Below are positions 5,857-10,870 of a DNA stretch of 13,072 nt, piece by piece. Location of the stretch: assembly GCA_027717925.1 (NCBI GenBank), contig JALLON010000043.1, positions 1 to 13,072 of the forward strand, read 5' to 3'. This stretch comes from Acidobacteria bacterium AH-259-G07 (GTDB lineage: Bacteria; Acidobacteriota; UBA6911; RPQK01; JADFOI01). Below the pieces are notes generated by a model. It saw only the letters and a program-made list of their open reading frames with translations, ran no database searches and was not told the DNA's origin. Both the position numbers and the translations under genes were made by a program. Numbering within the stretch: the first letter of the stretch is position 1; the number at the start of each line of letters is the position of its first letter.

Positions 5857-6591
5857 CTAAGAGGGGAACTCAAACCCTTTTTCTGTGAAAAGTCTCAGGC
5901 AAGCGTCCACTACTTCTGGATCGTACAGAATGCCTTTATTCTTTGAGATTTCCTCCAAGGCTTTATCTATGCCGAAAGCAGGTCGGTAAGGGCGAGGAGA
6001 GACCATTGCTTCGACGACATCTGCCACTCCTAGAATCCTTGCCTCTAGCATGATCTCCCCATTTGCGAGACCTTCAGGATATCCCGATCCATCCATTCTT
6101 TCATGATGTTGAAGGACTATTCTGGCAACCGGCCAAGGAAACTCTATTTCCATCAATATGTCATAGCCTACTTTGGGGTGAGCCCTGATAATCTCATATT
6201 CGTGTGCCCCTAACTCGGCAGTTTTACTCAAGATGCCAGCCGGTATTTGTATTTCGCCGATATCACGGAGCAGCGCAGCTACCTTCAGTCCTCGGATCCG
6301 CTCCTTCGAAAGACCCATTTCATCGGCTATAGCCCCGGCTAAATGTGCTGTACGCCGTTCGTAAGCGGCCTTGTATGGATGTTTTAATTCTGCGATCATA
6401 GCCATCGACTCAAGCTCGAACTCCAGGTGGAGTTTCTGCAAGGTTTTCTGGCGTCGCTCCTTTGTTGCTTTCAGCTCATTTTCTTCTGCCCGTAACTCCG
6501 CTTCCAACTCAGCAACCCGGCGGGACATTTGGTTCAGTGCAATGATGAGTTGTTCTGTGGTCTTATCTACTTTTGGTGCGTTGTTTCGCAT
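5857..6591 (-). CDS. Degenerate HD-GYP domain protein lacking two conserved histidines
   Basis: Residues 15-60 of this 244-residue protein form a coiled coil (MSRRVAELEAELRAEENELKAT). The HD-GYP domain spans about 65-240: RAHPKVGYDIL, QHHERMDGSGYPEGL (His162, His163 and the GYP at 170-172), ARILGVADVVEAM (Asp191) and RPYRPA. HD-GYP enzymes hydrolyse cyclic di-GMP using iron or manganese held by histidines. Here the HD motif reads LLRDIGEI, so Arg109 replaces His and Glu113 replaces the Lys of HDxGK. The earlier His of the HxRRV motif is Tyr77. Loss of these suggests no catalysis, though the fold and nucleotide pocket may remain. ATG 6591 is set by a good promoter just upstream and AGGG in front of it; the open frame up to 6864 has no family likeness. 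No receiver or membrane domain is present. It may be a cyclic-di-GMP sensor or a decaying gene. Confidence 0.88.
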   Translation of the reverse strand: MRNNAPKVDKTTEQLIIALNQMSRRVAELEAELRAEENELKATKERRQKTLQKLHLEFELESMAMIAELKHPYKAAYERRTAHLAGAIADEMGLSKERIRGLKVAALLRDIGEIQIPAGILSKTAELGAHEYEIIRAHPKVGYDILMEIEFPWPVARIVLQHHERMDGSGYPEGLANGEIMLEARILGVADVVEAMVSPRPYRPAFGIDKALEEISKNKGILYDPEVVDACLRLFTEKGFEFPS

Positions 6592-6615
6592 AGCAAAAGA
6601 CCCTGTCTCGCGGGC

Positions 6616-6644
6616 TTTGTAGAGACAAGAGAGAGCACTGTCAA
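6616..6644 (-). promoter_or_regulatory. Sigma-70-type promoter of the HD-GYP gene
   Basis: On the minus strand, a perfect TTGACA (6644-6639) is followed after 17 bases by TACAAA (6621-6616), four of six matches to TATAAT. Transcription would start near 6609 and leave an 18-base leader before ATG 6591. A 27-base repeat shared with 8275-8301 lies seven bases upstream of the -35 box, where an activator or UP element would act. Confidence 0.65.
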
Positions 6645-6651
6645 AAACTTT

Positions 6652-6678
6652 TGGTATATCCGATATTCTTGAAAACCC
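6652..6678 (-). repeat. 27-base dispersed repeat, copy 1
   Basis: These bases match 8275-8301 in the same orientation with two mismatches (G/A at 6662 and A/G at 6675). The shared core is TGGTATATCC plus ATATTCTTGAAA. In this copy ATATC-C-GATAT (6656-6666) is a perfect palindrome. It sits directly upstream of the HD-GYP promoter. Confidence 0.75.
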
Positions 6679-6682
6679 CGTC

Positions 6683-6973
6683 CTATCCGAAAATTGAGTC
6701 GAGACCGCTCCAGGCCCAACCTTCCAGCATGGCCTCAAACAAGATTGGCCAAAACTCTTCCAGCACCTCCTGCTGCGAGGCAGGTTCTTCGTATTCAGGG
6801 AGGAGATACAGGTGCGGCTCCCTTCGCAGATTCTCAAAGACGGACTCAGCAAGCCCCTCGGCATCGTCTGTCTTGGCCCATTCTAGATACGGTCGAAGTG
6901 GCTTCACGATTACCGCGGAGCGATTGAGCGGATGGCACCGCAGGATCGTGTCCGGCGTCACGATAGTGGCCAC
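6683..6973 (-). pseudogene. Chimeric remnant: transposase scrap joined to a truncated small protein
   Basis: The first part, TLNRVATIVTPDTILRCH (reading from three codons before GTG 6973), matches the VATIVTPDTILRWHR segment of integrase-type transposases; the residue before the His, normally Trp, is Cys. It is fused in frame to LNRSAVIVKPLRPYLEW, then a YLLPEYEEP segment and EFWPILFEAMLEGW. That pattern resembles a family of small uncharacterised proteins of about 120-140 residues, which normally continues after EGW with about 40 more residues; here the frame ends in WSGLDSIFG. Both ends are therefore abnormal. No ribosome binding site precedes GTG 6973. CTCAATCG occurs at both sides of the scrap (6981-6974 and 54 bases further on), a possible recombination seam. 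I infer a dead gene, though a 96-residue product is formally possible. Confidence 0.5.
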
Positions 6974-7021
6974 TCGATTGAGTGTTTCACATAAAATTAT
7001 TGAAGAACCGAATCACTGTTA

Positions 7022-7894
7022 TTAAAAGCAATATTTCGAAAAAAGTTGGATGAGTTGTTTGTTCAGCTCTTCTAACTTTTCTCCTTCCTCGCTCAGCTTC
7101 CTCAGCTGCCGCTGATAGATGGCCTTGTCGCTAGGGACATGCTTTGCTAGACCGGATATCCGTAAGTGAAGAACTGCCAAATCGTAATCGATTTCTTGTG
7201 ACAGATTTTCCAACGCGGTCCTGTGGACTAGAATCAACTCTTTAAATATCTTCCACTGTCGAAACTGGCTAAGGTAGATCCCAGCCGACTGGATGTCTCT
7301 GATCAGAGCTTCTTCTTGGAGCAAATATTGGGCTTGAACGAAAGGGACCCCGTTCAAAAGAATAAGACGCTCTGCTATTAAATGGAGTTGGACAGAGAGC
7401 AGATGGAAGGGATTATCTTCAGCTTTCATTTCTACACCCCTCGCCTGGCGTTCCTCTTGCGCTGCTTCCCTTTCTTTTAATGGCTTATCGCCGCTCTCAA
7501 TGGCGTTGGCACAGGAAGGCGGGCCGTATCGGGCGGGCCGTTTATCGGCTTCGGCAGAAATCAAAGTGCGGAAAACAGGAATCAGCTTCTGTCTGACCTT
7601 CTCTACCGGTTCCTCGAATTTCACGCCAAAGGAGCCGGCGTGTCCATCTTCTATGACCTCCCAGATAGTGTGAATAACTTCGGAAGTGATCCTGGCGTGC
7701 AACACGACATCTTCTTGCTTGGCTTCAAATGCAACAATGATTAAGGCGCCCTCTGGAGGGACGGCATTCACCTGGGTAATTAATGCTCCACCTAAGCAGA
7801 TATTGGTGATTTTCCCCGTGATTTTCCATTCCTTCCACTGCGCTGTACACGGGATAGAAACCTCCCAGCGTTTAAACTTGCGCCTATCCTTCAT
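7022..7894 (-). CDS. PilZ-domain protein with unrecognised helical C-terminus
   Basis: The protein has 290 residues from ATG 7894. Residues 1-115 form a PilZ domain: RRKFKR (Arg5-x3-Arg9, the cyclic-di-GMP contact motif), ITNICLGGALI (Asn31-x-Cys33-x2-Gly36, in place of D/NxSxxG), and a closing GSFGVKFEEP. The RxxxR motif is intact and the second motif has one unusual residue, Cys33, so cyclic-di-GMP binding is likely but not certain. A charged linker (about 120-165) leads to a helical region of about 125 residues (HLLSVQLHLIAERLILL; DYDLAVLHLRISGLA; KLSEEGEKLEELNKQLIQL) that I do not recognise. The start overlaps the end of a partial PilZ frame by 11 bases, so translational coupling is possible. 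The frame extends upstream to 8032 without family likeness. Its neighbour is an HD-GYP protein, which suggests a shared cyclic-di-GMP theme. Confidence 0.82.
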   Translation of the reverse strand: MKDRRKFKRWEVSIPCTAQWKEWKITGKITNICLGGALITQVNAVPPEGALIIVAFEAKQEDVVLHARITSEVIHTIWEVIEDGHAGSFGVKFEEPVEKVRQKLIPVFRTLISAEADKRPARYGPPSCANAIESGDKPLKEREAAQEERQARGVEMKAEDNPFHLLSVQLHLIAERLILLNGVPFVQAQYLLQEEALIRDIQSAGIYLSQFRQWKIFKELILVHRTALENLSQEIDYDLAVLHLRISGLAKHVPSDKAIYQRQLRKLSEEGEKLEELNKQLIQLFSKYCF

Positions 7895-8072
7895 TCTCTT
7901 TGTATTGAGCCAAAAAGTCGACAAGCCGAATCTGATCTTGCTCTTCCAACTGAAGGAACTGCACCCCAACTGAATTGAGATATTTTCCGTCGCGTTCGAT
8001 CCGTTCGGATCGAACAACCCACCCGGAGGCATTCACTTGCTCTGGTGAGTGCAGTTGAAGATTCATCTCCAA
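7884..8072 (-). pseudogene. C-terminal half of a second PilZ domain
   Basis: Sixty-two codons from TTG 8072 read LQLHSPEQVNASGWVVRSER, then YLNSVGVQFLQLEEQDQIRL and VDFLAQY. This is the second half of a PilZ domain: a central strand, the GVxFxxLxxxD turn and a final helix. The first half, which carries RxxxR and DxSxxG, is missing. Six bases before the TTG the frame hits a stop (8081-8079). In another frame, bases about 8105-8080 give LETAGLSLRY, which looks like the segment just after DxSxxG, so a frameshift probably disrupted the gene. The TTG has a weak GAG-containing context only. The frame ends 11 bases inside the intact PilZ gene, the arrangement of a former tandem pair. Confidence 0.6.
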
Positions 8073-8274
8073 GGTATCTTAAGCTCAGACCTGCGGTCTC
8101 CAGTGCTTTTTGGCCACGGTCATTCCTTGTACCAGTGCTGCATCAGCGATCTCCCGTTTTGTTTTTTTGCATTGCAAATATTAAAGAACTGTCTGACAAA
8201 CATGGATTTTCCTCAAGAAAATTTGGCATTTCCAAACAAAAGAGGTTTAAATAACCCAAGGGATTCAATCTCCC

Positions 8275-8301
8275 TGGTATATCCAATATTCTTGAAAGCC
8301 C
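8275..8301 (-). repeat. 27-base dispersed repeat, copy 2
   Basis: This copy differs from 6652-6678 at two positions. It lies about 200 bases upstream of the partial PilZ frame. A TTGAAT box stands six bases after it on the minus strand, in nearly the same place as the TTGACA of the first copy, but no -10 box follows at the right distance, consistent with a decayed promoter. Confidence 0.7.
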
Positions 8302-8353
8302 TCCAGAAGTGGTTTGGGCTTCAACGAATATGGTCTACTGAGAGGGATTTCGA

Positions 8354-8368
8354 TGACCTTGGAGGTCA
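8354..8368. promoter_or_regulatory. Perfect palindrome TGACCT-TGG-AGGTCA
   Basis: Six-base half sites are separated by three bases. It resembles a dimer-binding operator. It lies about 120 bases upstream of the predicted -10 box of the XRE gene. No function can be assigned from sequence. Confidence 0.4.
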
Positions 8369-8415
8369 ATTATGCGCAGTACCAGTATGACGAAAGGGAA
8401 GCTTTTGCCGTTTGG

Positions 8416-8449
8416 CGGTTTGTCGGTTTGTCGGTTTAGTCGGTTTAAA
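8416..8449. repeat. Tandem CGGTTT-based repeats
   Basis: CGGTTTGT, CGGTTTGT, CGGTTTAGT and CGGTTTAAA follow in direct succession. TTGCCGTTTG stands on both sides (8405-8414 and 8455-8464), and GTTTA-AA-TAAAC (8443-8454) is an inverted repeat abutting the -35 box of the XRE gene. The repeats may be binding sites for its product or slippage-prone simple sequence. Confidence 0.6.
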
Positions 8450-8454
8450 TAAAC

Positions 8455-8484
8455 TTGCCGTTTGTGGCGTTCTTTGAGTATCAT
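8455..8484 (+). promoter_or_regulatory. Promoter of the XRE-family gene
   Basis: TTGCCG (8455-8460) and TATCAT (8479-8484, five of six matches) are 18 bases apart. Transcription would begin near 8491 and leave a leader of about 40 bases that contains AAGGGG (8518-8523). Confidence 0.5.
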
Positions 8485-8530
8485 AACTCGTCTATTTTTT
8501 TGGGGGAGACTACAAACAAGGGGATAGAGG

Positions 8531-9097
8531 ATGGCTGCGAAAAACAAGATCAATGAATTGGTGCGGCGAAAAATTCGGGAGCTGCGAAAAGCCAAGGAGA
8601 TGAAGATCCGGCAGATCGCTACTCGAGCGGGAATGCCCTACAGCTCCTATGCCTCCATGGAGTGTGGTTTTTATAACATTAAACTGGACAACCTCTTTCT
8701 TATTCTAGGCGCGCTCGACGTTGACATTCGCGAAGTTTGGCCGCCCGAGACAGTAGCGTCGCAAGTCGCTGAGGCTAAGCTTTACTTACAGAGAATTCAG
8801 CAGTTTCGGCTCGGCGAAATTATTTCCCTGTCTGAGGCTGAAGGGGCGGCGCTCTTCGTTGTGAAAGGTCAAAAGTGCAGGCCTTTGCTCCACCAGGGAC
8901 TGAGTGATTTTCTGTTGGATCGGTTGATTTTTTACCTGGAAGATGGGTTGTCCTACCAGCATGGGATCTGGTTTCGCAAGAGCTTTTCCGGGAAAACCTT
9001 CCACTTCTTTCTCAAAGGCGAGAGCTGCCCGGATTTCTTAGCAAAGCTGATTGGGAAATACCTGGCTTTGTGGGTCGAGATTTACCGCGAGGCCTAG
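8531..9097 (+). CDS. XRE-family DNA-binding protein with novel C-terminal domain
   Basis: Residues 5-72 of this 188-residue protein form a Cro/C1-type helix-turn-helix: VRRKIRELRKAKEMKIRQIA, then GMPYSSYASMECGFYNIKLDNLFLILGALDVDIREVW. The second and third helices, with SSYASMECG, correspond to the DNA-reading part. Residues 78-188 are mixed alpha/beta: IISLSEAEGAALFVVKGQKC resembles part of a small sensor domain, followed by LSDFLLDRLIFYLEDGL and KTFHFFLKGESCPDFL. I do not recognise that domain; with Cys and aromatic residues it might bind a ligand. ATG 8531 follows AAGGGG with seven bases between. The gene has its own promoter behind tandem repeats that could serve as an operator. Its stop overlaps the stop of the converging membrane operon. 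It is likely a transcription factor, probably autoregulated. Confidence 0.83.
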   Translation: MAAKNKINELVRRKIRELRKAKEMKIRQIATRAGMPYSSYASMECGFYNIKLDNLFLILGALDVDIREVWPPETVASQVAEAKLYLQRIQQFRLGEIISLSEAEGAALFVVKGQKCRPLLHQGLSDFLLDRLIFYLEDGLSYQHGIWFRKSFSGKTFHFFLKGESCPDFLAKLIGKYLALWVEIYREA

Positions 9098-9531
9098 CCC
9101 AATTCGATTTTCTCCAGTCTTCGGAACAAGGCGAGTTCCAATCCGGACAGAAAACGCAAATCATTGCGACTGCACAACAGGCGTGCCTTCAGCCGCATCA
9201 CAAAGTAGCTTAAAAAGAACGCGCCCGCGAAAATAAGCGAAACCGGGTCGAGCTTCCTGGAACGCAGCAGGGCCATTACATCTTCCCTTAGATAGCTGGA
9301 GAAATCCAGGAAAAGACGCTGGCGGGATTCTGGCTCCCGGAGAAGCAAACGAACGTCTGGGGCATCGATTAGCCGGAGAACGTGTGCCAGGTGGAGCTCC
9401 AGGTGCTCCAAAAGACGGATTTCCGATTCATCCCATCGCAGCGACGAGAACTGAAGATAAAAAAGACACCCTCCCACAACGACAAGAACCGCCGTTGCAT
9501 AAAGCAGAATGATTGATAAAGCATCGTTCAT
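9094..9531 (-). CDS. Small two-helix membrane protein of unknown function
   Basis: The product has 145 residues. A first membrane helix lies at about 6-26 (SIILLYATAVLVVVGGCLFY) and a second at about 97-112 (VSLIFAGAFFLSYFVM). The 70 residues between are amphipathic helices rich in Leu, Arg and Glu (EIRLLEHLELHLAHVLRL; SRQRLFLDFSSYLREDVMALL). No catalytic motif is seen and I do not recognise the family. ATG 9531 overlaps the stop of the upstream membrane protein as ATGA, so the two are translationally coupled and probably work together at the inner membrane. The 3' end converges on the XRE gene: both stop codons lie within one CTAG (9094-9097), with no room for a terminator between them. Confidence 0.75.
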   Translation of the reverse strand: MNDALSIILLYATAVLVVVGGCLFYLQFSSLRWDESEIRLLEHLELHLAHVLRLIDAPDVRLLLREPESRQRLFLDFSSYLREDVMALLRSRKLDPVSLIFAGAFFLSYFVMRLKARLLCSRNDLRFLSGLELALFRRLEKIELG

Positions 9532-10265
9532 CTTCGATTTAGGAGAACCGCTTTGAGAACCTGGTATAGTTTTCGATTTACCGCCTCCATTCGATGCTGG
9601 TAGGAGGGATCAAGATAAGCAATTGGCCGATATTCCCATAATGTGTGGCTGAACACAATCAGCGCCACAAGGTAGATGAACTGTACAAAGAACCAGAAGA
9701 ACTGGGATGATGATTGAGCAAAGGCGAATCCGATGAAATTGATGGCCTGACAGCCCACGATCAAGGACAGCCCCAATAGAATTCCTTTCAAATTCTGCCC
9801 CAAATCGATCTCCGCTCGAGCATATATCGCCTTCCGGCAAACCAAAAGGCACAGCGCCATTTGAAGAAACAATGTCAAGATGTGGTACTGATAAAACAAT
9901 TTCAGTGTAAGGGCACCCCATGCCACGGGAACGGTCAGAACACCTGCGATTATGGCTAAGCGAAAGCAATCTCTCCAAGAAGTTTTGGTATGTCCGGTAA
10001 TTCGCCGGTAGATGTCCCACAAGATCCAGGTTTGCAGGAGTGGCATCAAGAAGGTGGGAAGGGCGTAGGCATGGTAGTAGTAAGCGGAGCTTTCCCCGAA
10101 CGTCAACGCCACCATCCTCCGCAGCAACGAGACTGTTAGTTGAAATCCCACGTAGCCGTACAAAACTGGATACGCGACCAGCACTCTGTTCCTTATTATT
10201 CCGCGGACCAGGATTCCAACCATTAGGGTGTCACTGGCTAGCCACATTATTGAAGTGGGAGACAT
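9528..10265 (-). CDS. Seven-helix integral membrane protein of unknown function
   Basis: The product has 245 residues and seven likely membrane helices, at about 6-24, 28-48, 64-86, 100-122, 127-148, 159-183 and 188-212. The loop after helix 3 (WDIYRRITGHTKTSWRDC) is basic and probably cytoplasmic, as is the tail (YQHRMEAVNRKLYQVLKAVLLNRR). No transporter or enzyme signature is visible. Similar seven-helix proteins of unknown role are common in Acidobacteriota, but I cannot name the family. ATG 10265 has no clear ribosome binding site; ATG at residue 7 is an alternative. A possible but weak promoter is TTGATC-17-TAGTCT just upstream on the minus strand. It is the first gene of a coupled pair with the small membrane protein. 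Confidence 0.78.
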   Translation of the reverse strand: MSPTSIMWLASDTLMVGILVRGIIRNRVLVAYPVLYGYVGFQLTVSLLRRMVALTFGESSAYYYHAYALPTFLMPLLQTWILWDIYRRITGHTKTSWRDCFRLAIIAGVLTVPVAWGALTLKLFYQYHILTLFLQMALCLLVCRKAIYARAEIDLGQNLKGILLGLSLIVGCQAINFIGFAFAQSSSQFFWFFVQFIYLVALIVFSHTLWEYRPIAYLDPSYQHRMEAVNRKLYQVLKAVLLNRR

Positions 10266-10439
10266 TGCGAGAAAAAAGACTAGCCGAGGTTGCGAAGCAG
10301 ATCAAGCCTTTCCAAAAAATCAAGGTTTTTTAGAGTAACCAAACATTAAACCCCTTCCTTTTCGGACATTCCAAAAACCGTTTGTCCCTTCCCCTTTGAC
10401 CCTCACAATCCACTGCCATCCATTCTGAGAAAGGAGGGG

Positions 10440-10607
10440 ATGATGTTTTTTTGGTTTTTTCTGTTTTTTTCACTGGTGACCCTATGGGCTGGCTCAGTGT
10501 CTAAACAGCCCATCAATGACAGTGCACAACCGCCGAGCATCGAGGTCAGCACCAACCTTTGTTGTGGTGCCGGCGGTCCGCCGGATCCACCACCGCGACC
10601 GAGATAG
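10440..10607 (+). CDS. Short secreted Cys-Cys/Pro-rich peptide
   Basis: This 55-codon frame is too short for most gene finders. It is preceded by AAAGGAGGGG (10430-10439), close to a perfect anti-16S match. ATG codons lie at 10440 and 10443; the second has the better spacing. The product starts with a very hydrophobic stretch, FFWFFLFFSLVTLWAGS (residues 3-19), which looks like a signal peptide or membrane anchor. The mature part has about 35 residues: polar, then LCCGAGGPPDPPPRPR at the C-terminus, with adjacent cysteines 41-42 and a Gly/Pro-rich tail. I know no family with this ending. A strong terminator follows within two bases, so it is a free-standing unit. It could be a secreted signal, a modified peptide precursor or a small membrane protein. 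The reverse strand also has an open frame here, but it lacks a ribosome binding site. Confidence 0.6.
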   Translation: MMFFWFFLFFSLVTLWAGSVSKQPINDSAQPPSIEVSTNLCCGAGGPPDPPPRPR

Positions 10608-10655
10608 GCACTTGGTGGGGGCAGACGTGGGAGCGTCTGCCCCTGGTGCTTATTG
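10608..10655 (+). terminator. Strong intrinsic terminator after the small peptide gene
   Basis: GGGGCAGACG (10618-10627) and CGTCTGCCCC (10634-10643) form a perfect ten-pair stem with a six-base loop. GCAC (10608-10611) and GTGC (10646-10649) extend the base beyond a bulge. TTATTGAATTT follows, moderately U-rich in RNA. It separates the peptide gene from the DUF5916 gene. Confidence 0.7.
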
Positions 10656-10870
10656 AATTTGCACAATTTCTTGGAAAGTGCAGTACGAAGTTCCGCTGAC
10701 TTCAGGGACTAGTGTGGTTCACGGATATCTTTCGTTTCTGAGGGTCCAACCACAAGCCGCTACGCCGCACTCGGTCCACACATCCACACGGCAATTGCTC
10801 TTTCAGAACAACCTTTTTCAAGCATCTTTCATCTCCCGACAAGCGAAAAGAGGGAGAACTCAGTTCAGAA
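10656..10870. other. Leader region of the DUF5916 gene
   Basis: No gene is seen here. TGCAC (10660-10664) and GTGCA (10678-10682) form an inverted pair with a 13-base spacer. GAGGGAG (10850-10856) is the likely ribosome binding site for the ATG at 10871, although the spacing of 14 bases is long. No clear promoter was found. Confidence 0.4.

Larger units (their letters stand above)
8073..8530. other. Intergenic region with repeats, a palindrome and decayed sequence
   Basis: This 458-base region has no intact gene. Its left part, up to about 8140, is probably the decayed front half of a PilZ gene read on the minus strand, with stops in every frame. Bases 8161-8240 are rich in A and T. It also holds the second copy of a 27-base repeat, a palindrome (8354-8368), tandem CGGTTT units (8416-8449) and a promoter for the following gene. 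Confidence 0.6.

Noticed and set aside
5637..5888. Frame with CEKCGLVLVSKRG, reminiscent of a zinc knuckle
   Set aside because: It has one Cys pair only, lies out of frame within the antitoxin gene, and runs through the toxin stub.
6592..6864. Upstream extension of the HD-GYP frame
   Set aside because: The promoter at 6616-6644 lies within it, and the translation resembles nothing; it is the alternate frame of the chimeric remnant.
8049..8390. A 113-codon + frame containing YPIFLK, also seen at the first 27-base repeat
   Set aside because: The shared residues come only from the repeat itself, and no ribosome binding site precedes the frame. It lies antisense to decayed PilZ sequence.
8416..8449. 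CGGTTT array as a CRISPR array
   Set aside because: The units are 8-9 bases with no spacers and no cas genes nearby.
8332..8595. An 86-codon minus-strand frame over the XRE promoter
   Set aside because: It is antisense to the XRE start and the tandem repeats, with low-complexity translation.
10403..10666. An 87-codon minus-strand frame opposite the small peptide gene
   Set aside because: It lacks a ribosome binding site and runs through the terminator hairpin; the + strand gene explains the region better.
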